Positions 22,950-35,425 of a stretch of 64,000 nucleotides of DNA are shown here, one piece after another. Each line of letters begins with the position of its first letter. Within the stretch, counting starts at the first letter, position 1. Origin of the DNA: Anthopleura xanthogrammica (taxonomy: Eukaryota > Cnidaria > Anthozoa > Actiniaria > Actiniidae); NCBI GenBank assembly GCA_964019055.1, contig OZ025219.1, positions 2,432,166 through 2,496,165 of the forward strand, given 5' to 3'. The notes under the pieces were generated by a model. It was not told where the DNA came from and searched no databases. It saw only the letters and a list, made by a program, of their open reading frames with translations. The position numbers and the translations under genes were made by a program.

Positions 22950-23185
22950 AGTTGTAATTTTTCCCCATTTCAGACCACGTGTCATTCTCTTGAGAATAAG
23001 ATTCTTTGTTTGAGTTATATCCATATTCATCTATCTTCTCATGCGCAACCATTAAACAAAGAAATAATGCTCTAGGGAATGACATTTGGTCTAAAATGGG
23101 AAAGCATTAATATGTGCAATCGTTAAACACAATAATGATACTCTAGGGAATGACACGTGGTCTGAAATGTAGAAAAATTACACCC
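22950..23185. mobile_element. Foldback element with internal repeat
   Basis: TTTCAGACCACGTGTCATTC on the left is inverted on the right as GAATGACACGTGGTCTGAAA. A second, partial right arm lies at about 23050-23110. Confidence 0.7.
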
Positions 23186-25740
23186 AAGCTGAGGAGGTAT
23201 ATTACAGTTAATTCCCAGTAACATTAAAAAAACGTTTTCCATGTCAGTAACTGACCCTCCCTACCCCTACCCCTACCCCATGCAAAAACACAATCAATAC
23301 TAAACTCCCAATGGAAAGACTTGTAATATGAGGATTTTTCTTAACAATATTTCCCTCATTAGCATAACATTCAAAGTCAAGGAAATTACAAACTGAGTTC
23401 AAAACTTAAAACAGTTCATTTGTATACGTGATCGAAATTGTTAGCTCTTTGCATGCAATACTGTTAAAGATATCAGCTTTTAAATTTCTGAATGAGCCCA
23501 TACATTCTCTGTAAAATTGAAGAGTTCTTTAAAAAGCCGCATCAAGCAAACGCTACCACATGTCGAGATCAAATTTACAGGGAAAACTAATCTTGTCATG
23601 TCATTTCAATATCCAGAGTTGATTTTGCGGCAGGGTTAAACTGCATTTGCTTTACGCGGTAAAATTAGCTGGAAGATATATTACCCGGTATGAATCAGTA
23701 TGTTTCAAACCAGTATTCCAAGTCGTAAAACTCAAGTAACTCGATGACTTTGATGTCTTCTTATCAATAGAAATCTCAGATTTTACTAAAAGTAGGATTC
23801 AGTATTTAAAGCAAGGACCACCAGTTAAACTAGTAGGAACAACTCCACAGTGGACAGACAGACCAACTTTATACGGCAATTTGGAAAGTGACAGACCGAC
23901 CAATTATAAGGTAAAAACTCTTTCATGAATACTATGGTATTTTATGATTCTATATAATTTTGCGATTTTTTTCCTCTTTTTTTCAAATATATGAGTGTAA
24001 GATAATAAAAAACATGGGATTACGAAAAAGACATAAATGAGTCTCGAAGACACAAGAGAGAGCATAGAAACTTTTATGTCCGCAATCTTAAAAGTATGAA
24101 GTGGAATTCTACACCATTGTAAATAATATTTTATATGACACCCTTACACTAAATCCCTACCAAACTAAAACCAATGAACATTACTGCCATTGTAACATAA
24201 AAAAAATTTCAATCCTCAACATAAAAATCTTTTCTCTGACCCTCATATTGAAAATTAAGCCGCATCTACGAGCAGTTTTTTCTTGACAAGTATCCTGTAA
24301 AATAATTTTTATTGCTCATGTAATAGACGATCAGCAAGTTTTCTCTTGACCATTTTTCTTTAAAAAAGTGAAGTTTTCTATTGATCATGATTTCTTAATT
24401 TCTTAAAAGTTTGTTTTAAAAATTATCTGTTGACAAAGTTTTCTTTCTCGTGTAGATGATGAACAAGTTTTCCTTGTTTTCAAGTTTTGGTTGTATTGCC
24501 TTTTCCTTATCTACAAGGACAAATCAATCTTGTCTAGCAAAAATTGCAAAAATTGCTCGTGTATAAAGATATTCTCTATTCGTTTGGCTTAGGTTTCTTC
24601 GCTTTATTCTAATTCATGGCCTAGAAAGGCCAGATTTTTAGTACATTTTTTAGAGATTCATACTTAAGTATTTTCTTTCCGACACGAACACTACTATACA
24701 CCTTAGATAGAATTTAAAAAATGTTGTTTTTTGTGCTTGTTATTAATTAAAGATGTAATTTTTTCGTATTTTTTTTTACGAGAAAAATTTACTTGTGAAA
24801 AATCTTCAGAATAAAAAATGTCTTGTAATGAATACTATTCTCAAATGAGATCCTAAAACAAGTTGAATCAGGCGAGTATTATGACTTAACTCAGAGATGT
24901 ATATTGAATGACCTCATGTCAGTCATCACTCGAACTCTGTGTTCAACTCAGTGTTAATCAAGATGAATTTGGCGCCAGCGGGAAAATTATGACCGCGCGC
25001 GTTTGTTGACCTTACTTCATCTAGGTCGGTGTTGTGTGACAGGCATTAATTTTTTTTATAATCGTAAAAAATCATGTTCATTCTGTTTGATAAAAAGCAA
25101 AAGTTTACCCTAGGTTTCTGTTGTAAAGTACTGTACTTCAGTGTTTTTACAAAGTTTGAATTTAAATAAATTTAAAAGGCTTTTTAAATGACTTTCCCGG
25201 CATCCATTAAGAATGTATCAGAGAACAAGGCTAAATTATCGAACCATAGTTGTTTCAAAACCGATGTTTTTCAAAATATTTTTGTAGCCATTTATAATCC
25301 TTTCATTACATCTATTTTATAAAGGGTTCTCTTGCATTCATGATGAATTCTGAAGTGAATACGGCTATGAATACTAGTTCTCCATTAGCCTCCCCCGCTC
25401 CTTTCCCGCAAAGCGTTGCGTTAGGACTATGAAAACAGCTGCGGAGAAGGAGGGGGGAATTTTTGTAAAAAGAATGTTTTGCCGGATCGTCGATGTCTCG
25501 TGTATAATTTTTTTCCTTTTTTCGTTTGTTTTGAAACAGGTGGCTCAATATCGGCCTATATATCTATCATTACTATTATTTTCAATTTTATAATGATGAG
25601 TCATCACAATATTTACTACAGAGAGAATAAAGTCAGAATCAAGGATTGGGCTCCCTGTGGTTTTTTCAAACCGGAACTGACTTCGATAGCATTTCAGAAA
25701 TTTAGATTAATTGTTTCTAAAACTGTTTCCTTTTTTTTTT
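23186..25740. other. No gene seen; upstream region of the MFSD6-like gene
   Basis: Mostly unique AT-rich sequence. 24255-24575 contains decayed copies of the CTACACGAGCAA repeat. A 5' UTR exon for the transporter must exist upstream of the acceptor at 25745. A candidate lies near 23800-23910, ending AATTATAAG|GTAAAA, but this is weak. Confidence 0.4.
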
Positions 25741-25747
25741 TATAGAA

Positions 25748-27859
25748 ATGGAGAAATATCTTCCTTCTTTCGTTCAAACAACGCTGTCACGGGTTTTTCA
25801 AAGAACGATTGTGCCTTCAGAAGAAGGAGAAAGAGAAGATAATGAAAAGAATAAGAAATGGAGCCATGAAAATACCGACAGCAGTTGTCTGAACAAGATC
25901 TCAATGGTTTGGTACAAAGCTTTTTATATGTTCTTCATTGGTGCATTCTGGATGAAGATCGTCTATTTACCGCTGTACTTCAAACAGATTGGCTTGCCGG
26001 CTCACTATGCAGGGATCCTGGCTGGAATCTCCCCATTCCTCCGCGGAGCTGGCTCGTTTTGCTTAGGGTTTTTGGCGGAGAAACCAGAAACTCGTAAAGT
26101 GGTACTGCTTATGAGTTTGGTAGCACAGATTCTTACACCGCTTCTTTGCTTAATACCTCATCCCGCTGATCCCAGCCTTCACGGTCCTTATTTGAAAAAT
26201 GGTACTTGGGTAGTCAATAAGACGTCAATTGCTCCCATGGGGGACCCCCCTGCGGAAGATTTTCTGGACACTCTTCAAAAGTGCTTCAAAGGTAACTGTC
26301 TTGGGTACCAGCTTATCACAGATGATGCTCCTGAGATACCGGCATTGGTGAATCACAGTGATCATGCCAGAAACTCCACCATTTCAAAGTCTTCGCTTCT
26401 TAACATCAGACTTGACGTCATATCGACATTTTGGATCATACTGGCAATAGTTAGCGTGGGGGAGTTCCTTGGGGGACCAGCGCGCAGTCTTGCGGATGCC
26501 GCTACTTTACAAGCCCTCGGAGAAGACAAGAAAAACTTTGGTTATGTTCGCCTGTGGGGTAACGTGGGGCAGCTAATGTTAACAATGATCATCTACGCGT
26601 TGCTAAGATACGAGCACGTGACAATAAATGGTGTCGAGCAAGGGAATTATCTTTTTGCAGTTATCGTGATTGTGTTTTGGATGGCTCTTGCTTTCCCTAC
26701 AGCTCTGGGCTTCGCATGCGACCATAAGAAAGATTTGTTCAACGAGGAAGGCAACGAGAAGCAATATTCAAAAGGCAACATTGACCTTTCAGATGTTTTA
26801 ATAAACTTTTCCTCGCTGTCCCTCCTTGCGATCACTTTTTGCATTGGTATGCTGAATGGAACCTTCAACACGTTCATGTTCTGGTTCGTAATCGATATCG
26901 CAGGCAGCAGAGCCAACCTCATCATCACCGTAGCACTAGCTCTCCGAATCGCCTACATTATTCTAGCCTTCAGGTTATCAGGTCCCGTCATTAGCTTTCT
27001 TGGCGTGATGAATGTGACGCACATATCTTTGTTTCTATACTCGGGTATATTCGTAATGTATGGGTTAATGAAGAATCCTTGGTTGGCTATCATACCAGAA
27101 GTGTTTCAGAATATTATCAAAGCGCTGACTGAAGTGGCTGTGATCTTGTTCTTTGGAGATATTGCACCATTTAGGTGGGCAGCCACTGTGCAAGGTTGGT
27201 AAATTTAGCAAGTGTTTACGTTACTTATCATGAATTCCATGTGTCATTGTCAATAGTGCTGTTAAATTGTGACGTATTTCCGGGTCCAACTACTCAAAAA
27301 TATCGCTAAAATAAAGCGGAAAGCGTACGCAATGATATAACTTCCACCTGAAACAATTAGAACTCTGGACAACAAATATTATCATAAAGAAAAAGCAAGA
27401 AAAATCTTCCTAGAACTGCTATTCGTTTTGGACCCGTTTTTCCATTTTATTTTTTTTTTATTTTTTATATTTCACTATACTTTAGCATACTCCTATATAT
27501 TTCACTGTGGTTTACCATATTCAACCCTATTTTACTATACTTTACCATACTCCTATGTATTTCACTATGATTTAGCATATTCCACCATATTTTACCATAA
27601 TTCACTATAATCTACCATTTTCCCTTCAGGCATCGTACAGTGTTTACTAGAGGGTTTCGGATTCGGTGTTGGTCCTATCATTGGTGGATTCCTGGTGATG
27701 TCACTTGGCATACGATTTACTTTTATGTTGTTTGGCGCGTTTGCTGCTGGTATTTGTATCTTCTCCCTGTGTACCCATGGTATCAACTGCGCTTTGAAGC
27801 GTGCTGCAGAGGATGATGAACAGAGTTTTCTCACACCCGTACGTAAGCAGAAGAAATGA
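25748..27859 (+). CDS. Major facilitator superfamily domain-containing protein 6-like transporter (2 coding exons)
   Basis: Coding exons are 25748-27194 and 27630-27859, joined in phase 1, giving 558 aa. The start lies 3 bases after a strong acceptor (poly-T, ATAG), so the 5' UTR is spliced. The protein has an N-terminal cytoplasmic stretch, WYKAFYMFFIGAFWMKIVYL, GLPAHYAGILAGISPFLRG with FCLGFLAEKPETRK, a long extracellular loop with several NxS/T sites, and a second half with GPARSLADAATLQALGED and YVRLWGNVGQ. The second exon supplies EGFGFGVGPIIGGFLV and the last helix. These are typical of the MFSD6/MFSD6L family of multi-pass membrane proteins; the substrate is not established from sequence. 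The length is near that of MFSD6L. It shows no relation to the secreted genes around it. Confidence 0.92.
27255..27620. repeat. Repeats in the MFSD6-like intron
   Basis: 27255-27440 is an inverted relative of 8114-8300 (GTGACGTATTTCCGGGTCC). 27440-27620 is a degenerate tandem repeat of TTTACCATACTCCTATGTATTTCACTATG type. Confidence 0.65.
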
Positions 27860-27894
27860 ATCTCCATGAAATAAGACTGCCTTGTTTTTTATCT

Positions 27895-28270
27895 CCTCAC
27901 AAAAATGGGTCCGAATTTTTTATATGTTTTACTAAAATATTTGGAATATGACGCGCGAGCTGATTGGCTGACTAATGGGTTTATATCAGAAGAAAGAGAC
28001 GTGGCCGCGCAAAATCGTCCCAAAATATCTACAAATACTTTTAGTAAAGCGAATATGAAACAATTCCTTCCAGCTGATCTGAAATAGTGACGCAGAAATG
28101 ACGTCACTCAAACTTGAAGTGTCATGAAGCCTGCAAAAATTGACTTATAAAAGTTTATATCTGTGATAAATCTAGATTCTCAGGAGAAATGTTTCTTATT
28201 TTGTGTACTTTTACTATGATATTCATCATTGAGTGGGAAAATAGAATATTCTGAGAAAACAAACATTTAT
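27895..28270. repeat. Interspersed repeat, inverted relative to 5990-6180
   Basis: Shares TGTCATGAAGCCTGCAAAAA, TTGACTTATAAAAGTTTATA and TTTACTATGATATTCAT with the copy at 5990-6180. Confidence 0.65.
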
Positions 28271-28404
28271 TTTCTCACTAAAACTCTTGATTGTTTTGGA
28301 AGTACAATTTCACGTGGGTATGTTTTCAACTGGTACATTCTGAGCATCTGGAATCAAAAGTATTTTGTCTAACCTGATATTTCTGCATTATTCTCCTTTC
28401 CATT

Positions 28405-28592
28405 AACCTTCACGCTAGCGACGCAAGTATAAACATAACGACATACGCATGCGCAGATAGTACTTTAAGGATGACTGAATGTTTTTCTTCTATCCAAATA
28501 AAATAGGGTTATCTAACTAAACGTAAAGGAAAAGAATATCTGCGCGCTTGTGTATGTCGCTATGCTTATGCTCTTGTCGCTAGTGTGAACCA
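28405..28592. mobile_element. Foldback element (TTCACGCTAGCGAC ends)
   Basis: Arms TTCACGCTAGCGACGCAAGT with GACATACGCATGCGCAGATA, and TATCTGCGCGCTTGTGTATGTC with CTTGTCGCTAGTGTGAA. Related to the element at 47808-47965. Confidence 0.8.
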
Positions 28593-28996
28593 TGCTTTAG
28601 AGCATCCTTCTTTGCTTCAAGACATTTTAAAAATTGATTATATATTTGTAAAGGGCTTTGGTTTTTGATAGGATTACTCGCGATAAAAAAATCCACTCCA
28701 CAGAACTACAAAATCGTTCGCTATATTCTAGATGATTTCATAATTTCAGATTTTTCATCACAAAAGTATTTTTTACTAACGATTCCTGAAATAAAGCTGG
28801 CTAGTTTTGTAGGCATTTTTACCAAGAACAAGAATTATTATTTGTGACACAATTTGATTTTAAATACTTTAATAAATTGTTTTAGATATTTTGAAAACAA
28901 ATAATTGAATTCAAGGAATTTTTGTCTTACAAGTTAGTGAATTGGAGAATCGTCTTTTTTTGTCTTGAAACTTTGGAAAACCAGTATGATCTGGTT
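28593..28996. other. No gene seen; 3' flank of the Gly/Cys/Glu-rich gene
   Basis: AT-rich unique sequence between a foldback element and the stop codon of the minus-strand gene. Confidence 0.45.
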
Positions 28997-31900
28997 TTAA
29001 ACAGCAGGTTTAATAGCAGGAATAGTGTTGCCTGCAGGGGCTGGATTTACTTGTTTGATCTGGACAGAAACTTGACCTGCGGGTTTGCCTTTACCGAGAC
29101 CCATCGGCTTATCTTGTGCTTCCTCCTCGGTTCCACCACCGGTGTCTCCTCCTCCACCTTCTCCTCCTCCTTCTCCTCCACCTCCTTCTCCTCCTCCTCC
29201 TTCTCCTCCACCTCCTTCCTCTCCTCCTCCTTCTCCACCTTCTTCACCTTTGCCCTCTTCGTCTTTACCACCTGGGAAAAAAAAAGGTCGCATCACAAAT
29301 ATATCACAATAACTTATAAAAAATATTTATCATGGCTACGCAAAGTTTGTATCTGTGAAGTAAGCGTATCGTTATCGTACCGCATCTGTTAAGTGAACGT
29401 ACGGTTATCGTACCGCATCTGTTAAGTGAACTACGGTTATCGTACCGTATCCGTGGAGTGAGCATACCATTATCGTACCGTATCCGTGAAGTGAACGTGC
29501 CGTTATCGTACCGTATCCGTGAAGTGAGCATACCGTTATCGTACCGTATCCGTGAAGTGAGCGTGCGGTTATCGTACCGTATCCGTAAAGTGAGCGTGCG
29601 GTTGCCGTACCGTATCCGTGAAGTGAGCGTGCGGTTACCGTACCGTATCCGCATGAAGTGAGCATGCGGTTATCGTACCGTATCCGTGAAGTGAGCGTGC
29701 GGTTATCGTATCGTATCCGCATGAAGTGAGTGTATCGTTATAGTTTCCGTAATATTTAAGACAATGACTATTTTTAGTATCTAATACTTACAGCAACACC
29801 AATGTGGACATTCGAATCCCCCGCAGCAGTTGCCTTTACCACACCCACCACACCCACCACACCCACCACAACCACCACAACCACCACAACCACCACCACA
29901 ACCACCACCAAACCCACCACCAAACCCACCACCAAATCCACCACCATAACCTCCACCATAACCACCCCAACCACCAGGCCAACCTCCCCAGCCACCGCCA
30001 AATCCGGGATAGCCCCAGCCGAAACAATCACCGGCCATCATATCACAGCCGCCAGGAAATCCATAGCCGTATCCTCCGAATCCACCTGGATAACCGCCAT
30101 AACCACCGATGCAGCGCTTCTCTGCCCTGTGACGTTTAACACCCTGAAATTAAACGTAAATTTTAAAAAAACTTTGGCGATAATATAGAAGATTGATGCT
30201 TTGTATTGTATTTTGTGGTTGGAAGGAAGGATTTTTTGTTTACAGCTATTTCAAAAAACGTTGAATACTGCATACTGAATAGTGCATTCCAAGACCGAAA
30301 TGAATTTTGGGTCATTTAATATTGTCTAAAGTAAAATGAATAATAACTAGTTATTATATTTTTAGTGCATTCCATCTGAAACAATATACTAGCTACATAT
30401 AGAGAGCAAATCGATGTATATTTACTTTTTTTTCAAATTAATGAGACCCACAATGCCCTTTGGTCTTGGAATGTACTATTCAGTATGCAGTATTCAGTAT
30501 TCAACGTTTTTTGAAATAGCTGTATATGAACATCTTTAAATACACCCTATAAAAAAAAGAGTAAAAGACTGGGAACGAGCCACATGAATGATCAATGATT
30601 TCAAAAAATATATTTCAATTACGAGAAAGAGCATTTCTAAATTAATAATTTGGTAGAGTTCTGTTGTTATATATTAAATCACTGCAGAGTTATAAGCATT
30701 TGAAATGTACCAAAAACATGAAAACGAGGCTGATAGGTTCTGATAGGTGTTTTTTTTATACAAATCTTTCTAATTTCAAACAGCTGTAGCTTTTTGTCAT
30801 TTAATGTAACTAAAATGAAATTTTTGAAGGTTACTAATTTTGATATACTCTTTACAATGAAAGAAAAGGTGTTTTCAATAGCTGATGAACTAAGGTATAT
30901 CCATGGCCACGCCTTTTTCATAGGGTGTGTAGGAGATATCAAAGTAATTTTACGCTCCATTGCTTTAAAACAATTGTTTCAAGTCGAGGCATTTTGATCA
31001 ACATACAATACAGTGAGTAAATGTATAGAAACTGATTATGATCCAAATGCCACGACTTGAAGCAATTGTTTGAAGTCCGGTTCCTAACCATTTTTGATAA
31101 TTGGCTTTCACGTACACATTACATTTACAACTATCTGATTTAAGTAATCCAAAATTCTAAATCTAGAAACTGCAGAGATAGAAAAAGCATAGAAAGCGTT
31201 CTAAGAAACACAAGAAAGCAAAAAGCGCCTGATGAAAGTAGACACTAAGAATATTCGGTTGCCGAACAGGTGGCAAAGCCAGGTAGCTTTTAATGTTAAA
31301 ACATTTTGAATTTAAAATTTCCATTAAAAAAATTTTTAATCTGGAAATAGTCACAATAAAAACCAAAACTAAAAACAAACAAACAAATCTAAATGGGCGA
31401 AAAGTATGACGTTTGAAAAGACGTTTGAGTGGAACAAAACTATTGATTTGCAATGCGAACTGTCATGAAAAAATTTAAATCATAGTTTGGCGACAGATTT
31501 TATTAATTTGAAAAAAATGGTAAATGAAGTTGACAAAAATGTCTTGAAACGTTAAATATTAACCAATTGATTTTGTCAAATATATTTTTCATTTTATTTC
31601 GTGTTTTGTCTCAATCTATAAGATGTTTAAGATATTGTTGCCATAAAATTAATGAATTTTTTCTAGCATAATTATGAAGTTTAATCTGTTCTTTGTTGAA
31701 AAATCTTGTGAAAAATGTTGTTTTTTCTAAACCAAATTGAAAAAAAGTACCTTTAAAAGTGAATACTTATGTCGAGTTACATTGTAAAAATTTTTTATGA
31801 TCTATGTCGAGGTACATTGTAAAAACATTTTATGATCTATTTTGTCTGTTCTTCATTCGATTTATGACACAACAACATTTACTTTTAAAAACTTTAAAAA

Positions 31901-32170
31901 TATTTTACGGTTTCGTAAAATCCAGAAAGTAAAACCCAAATCATTATTTGTAAAAAAAAATATATCAACCATGAAATTTAAAGAGTTCTGAAGTACCTTA
32001 TCCATCATCATTCCAATGCATCGATGTTTTTGTTTCTCAATAAACTGTCTGAAGTTCTTTCGCAGTTTGAAAGCATTTTGTCGTTTGGGTTTTTTCTCGG
32101 GGAAAGCACTTGCAGCAACCACCAAGTATAAAACTATAGCACAGACTACTAATGTGCCTTGAGACCCCAT
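28997..32170 (-). CDS. Secreted Gly/Cys/Glu-rich protein with CPHW motif (3 exons)
   Basis: Exons are 31997-32170, 29792-30143 and 28997-29271 (minus), phases 0 and 1, giving 266 aa. Exon 1 is a signal peptide (MGSQGTLVVCAIVLYLVVAA) and a Lys/Arg-rich segment. Exon 2 starts GVKRHRAEKR, then Gly/Tyr/Trp-rich repeats (GGYGGYPGGFGG, WGGWPGGWGGYGG), a run of six GGC units, and NCCGGFECPHWCC. The last codon is split T|GT at the intron. Exon 3 is Gly/Glu-rich (GGGGEGGGG), then QDKPMGLGKGKPAG and a neutral tail. CPHWCCC and the codon split match the gene at 19371-21943. The GGC run is shared with the gene at 36246-45414. It is probably an extracellular structural protein cross-linked through cysteine; the tissue is unknown. 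Confidence 0.82.
29352..29745. repeat. 33-bp minisatellite in intron 2 of the Gly/Cys/Glu-rich gene
   Basis: About eleven copies of TTATCGTACCGTATCCGTGA plus AGTGAGCGTGCGG, with some units 3 bp longer. Because unit length is a multiple of three, several frames stay open. They are not genes. Confidence 0.95.
30242..30525. mobile_element. Foldback element (about 284 bp)
   Basis: Arms ACAGCTATTTCAAAAAACGT with GAATACTGCATACTGAATAG, and the reverse CTATTCAGTATGCAGTATTC with ACGTTTTTTGAAATAGCTGT. A single related half lies at about 48014-48100. Confidence 0.88.
30950..31075. mobile_element. Foldback element related to 17045-17162
   Basis: Arms CAATTGTTTCAAGTCGAGGC and GCCACGACTTGAAGCAATTG. Lies in intron 1 of the Gly/Cys/Glu-rich gene. 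Confidence 0.75.
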
Positions 32171-33047
32171 GTTTTTCTCGGCTTAGAGCTCAACAAGGTC
32201 TAGGGATTGGCATTGATCTTCTTTGTTTTGTACCCTTATCATCTAGTCACACGTCATAGAGAATAACTCCCCATTTTTGAAAGACCAGTTGATCATGACA
32301 ACAGCCACCATACAACCGACAGCTAGAGTCAGATTTCTCACCTAGCTGAAGCTACTATTTCAGTGTTCACACCTTGCCTAGTTCTAAACTAAAAAAAAGA
32401 TTGCTCTGCCCAATAAACTACTACCGGTTTTGGTGGAAATGGCAGAGCACTAATCCATGCAGATATAACTTTTTGCATCTTTATGGCAAAGCATTTGACA
32501 ATACACCAGTTTCGAGTTCATTGTTGCTATGGTTAGCCTTGATATGATGTAGAAATTTTACGCGCTAAAGCAAAGGTCCTTGAAATTTCAAAGTGTTTGT
32601 ATTGTTGAATTTGTGCATTCTTTACTTTACCGTTGGTATTTGTAAATATTCTGATACTGAAATGAGACTACATTGAGTAAATGAGCCTGTAATCAATAAA
32701 CACAGCGGTATCGTACAAATTCGAAAATGGCCTATTGTATTTGTATGAAAGTAACTCGATATTGTGAATTATTTGTCAACAGGGTTGAAGTGTTCCAAAC
32801 TTTTAATGTTTGTCAGTCAAAGTACAAAAGCTATCAAAATAGATCAAAAAGTACCATAGGACAGGTATGAGTTTCGTGTACAATTTTTTTATGGTTGGGT
32901 TATTCTTGATGACAGGATGATGGACACAAGTACTCCATCGTTAGGTAAAATTCTACAAACTTATGAGTTTCATCGATGATTTTTTTTTATTCTAAAACTC
33001 CAATGCATTTATCTTGAAATAATGGCACGTTGAAGAACAACTTGAGT
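32171..33047. other. No gene seen; intergenic
   Basis: Upstream flank of the Gly/Cys/Glu-rich gene. A short inverted motif around CTCTGCC...GGCAGAG occurs at about 32400-32455. No promoter was identified. Confidence 0.45.
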
Positions 33048-33238
33048 TACTGCTATTTTCATAAACATGCGAACTCTGTAGTTGCGAGTTGCCTGTTGGG
33101 ATTTGGTTTTTCACTGCCGCCAATCATAAATATAAAAGGTACCGACTGATTATTTTTGATTGACGGAAGCGAAAAACCAAATTTCAGCGTGCAGCTCGCA
33201 GCCACAGAGTTCGCATGTTTATGAAAATAGCAGTAATG
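33048..33238. mobile_element. Foldback element (about 190 bp)
   Basis: Arms TTACTGCTATTTTCATAAAC with ATGCGAACTCTG, and CAGAGTTCGCATGTTTATGA with AAATAGCAGTAA. A fragment of the same family is at 16965-17035. Confidence 0.85.
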
Positions 33239-34225
33239 AACCAAATGACTAAAGCCTTTTCGTAACTTGTCAATTTTTTAGTGCGCCACTTTGTTGTCAG
33301 GTGTTTTCATCCAACTGGACAAAATCCATTATCATCTGAAGTTCAAACTGTAACTGTTCACCCTATCAGTTTGCCTCACATTATGGTAAAAGACTCGTTT
33401 CCTCAAATGCTTTGGACAGAGAAATCCAACAGGCAGTGACGGATTTATAGGGAGGTCACAGGGTACCCTTACATCCCTCCTTTCTAGCTTGGAACACAGT
33501 TGGTTAGTTTAAACATCGAAGACGAATTGCTAGTGCTTCTTCTTAATTTTGCGAATCCCCTCCTCAAAATCACAGACTGCCCATGACAGGTGTTTTAAGA
33601 ACGAAGGTTCATGATACAAAAAATATCGCAGGATAAAAATTATTATAGAAATACTTTCAAAAATGTAATGTCGTGGAAGTAATAAAAAAACAACTCGATG
33701 AAACGAGATAAGGGAATTGATTAGTTTAATAATAAAGTTTTCATTATTTGTAGCTTTCATAACATTGATTTCATTTCTATTCAAAAATATTAACAAATGC
33801 TTTTTTTTCCTCTGTAACTCATGCACATGCGTAAACAATGAATAGAGCAATGGATTTCAACTGGCCATGCACAGAATCGATTACAAACCACGTGACTATT
33901 TCGCGCCATAACTACTACCATATAAGGAATGTCATGGCTGCTTTGAATATACTCACAAGCCTTTTCATATACGGTATTTCGATGTTAGTATTCTTCTACG
34001 AAGAAATATTAATTTTTCCATAAAAGAAATTAAGCTTCATTAAGTTCCATTTTTTTTTTATCATAATAGAGACTTTGTGTTTTGCATATAAGGAGATTTG
34101 CGTTACACCATATAAGAAAATTAGTGGCAGCTCATTACAATTTTGAATAACTTAATTTTTTACCAAATAATTAAAGAAATTATTGTATCATGACCATAAA
34201 AGGTCAAATATTACTGCTCTGTGAA
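33239..34225. other. No gene seen; intergenic
   Basis: Unique AT-rich sequence and short open frames without splice support. Confidence 0.45.
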
Positions 34226-35412
34226 TCATTCTTTATCCTTTGGTTTTGTTTTGCTGGGTTTGTCACTTTGCTTTTCCGCTGTGTGAAGATTTTTCATTGG
34301 TTCGTTCGATGCCACCTTATTTGGAGCTTGATTTGGGGACTGGTCCATGACTTTATTAGAAGATGGAGCCGCTACTTTATTTGGAGCTTGGTCCATTGCC
34401 TTATTTGGAGTTAGAGCTGCTCCCTTAATTGGAAGTTGATGCATTGGCTTGTCGTGTAACTTCTGAGGAGCTTTGCTGGGTTCTTCTTCTTCATTCACTC
34501 CTTCGACTTTAAATTGGTTGAAAGATAATGTTAATATATACTTGAAAATAGGTGTAACATGTTTTGCTTACTAAACATCTATCTATATCATGAGTTTTGT
34601 GCCTTTGCTTGTATGGCGTATGAGTGGCGCTGGCCAGTGCACTTTACAACTATGAAAGCACTTTACAACTATGGGCCCAACAACTATTAGTGTTTTATCA
34701 GGTTTGAATATCGGGACTGAACCAAAGACCAATCTATTAGTATAGGATTTAGTCAAATAAAAACCAGTCTAGGTTAAGAAGCTCGATACTTACATATCAT
34801 GGGACCTTGGTTTGAATCTCCACCACCACACGGGCCTCCACAGCATGGGCCCCCACAGCAAGGTCCTCCACTGCAAGGCCCACCAAAGCCCCCCATAGCA
34901 GGGAACCCTGGTCCTGGTTCAGGTAATCCTATGCCGGGATAAGGCCCCATGCCAAACCCATTCATAGGACCAAAACCATTCATCAAATACGGTCCACCGG
35001 GTGGTGTCATTTCAACTCTTCCTAAACGCCCCCGAGGGAAGCAAAAGAAACAACGCCTTCGAAATGGTTTTTGCCTGTTTACCATAGGTTCCAATGGAGT
35101 AATCCTAACAGGTCCACGTAAACCAAAATATCTGAATTTCATTGGTTTTGGCGCTGGCATCTGAGGTTGGGTTTCGTCTATCTCATCACCACTTCCTCCT
35201 GAGCCAAATTCTCCAGACCCATCGCTTGTTTCTACTTCCCCTGACGAACCGGATTCGTCTATGTCTTCCTGGACCGTACGATCATCACCGCTCCCTCCTT
35301 TAATTTCGCCATTGTTGTCTTCGTTTCTAGTATTTTTATCGCTCAGTTGTTCTTGTTCCGCGGTCACCACAGCGCAGAAAAGCAATACCAAACCAACAGT
35401 GATAATTTTCAT
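34226..35412 (-). CDS. Secreted acidic / GPCC-repeat protein (2 coding exons)
   Basis: Exons are 34794-35412 and 34226-34506 (minus), joined in phase 1, giving 299 aa. The start is the ATG at 35412; a splice acceptor (TTATTTTAAG) lies just upstream, so the 5' UTR is spliced. It has a signal peptide (MKIITVGLVLLFCAVVTA), an acidic Ser/Gly/Glu region (residues about 20-90), a basic segment with FRRRCFFCFPRGR, a Gly/Pro/Met region, and GGPCCGGPCCGGPC. It then reads NQGPMI, where the codon is split T|GT as in the two CPHW genes. The last exon holds repeats of APNKV/PNKAMDQ and a Lys-rich end. No family is recognised. Modular order and intron position place it with the cluster. The last-exon acceptor (AATTTAAAG) is only fair, so that junction is less certain. 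Confidence 0.75.
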
Positions 35413-35425
35413 GATTTCTGTCACC

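Noticed and set aside
23262..23281. CCCTACCCCTACCCC run as a telomere-like repeat
   Set aside because: Only three short units and not the TTAGGG type.
29352..29745. Regular 33-bp repeats resembling a CRISPR array
   Set aside because: Units are contiguous with no unique spacers, and the DNA is animal. It is a minisatellite inside an intron.
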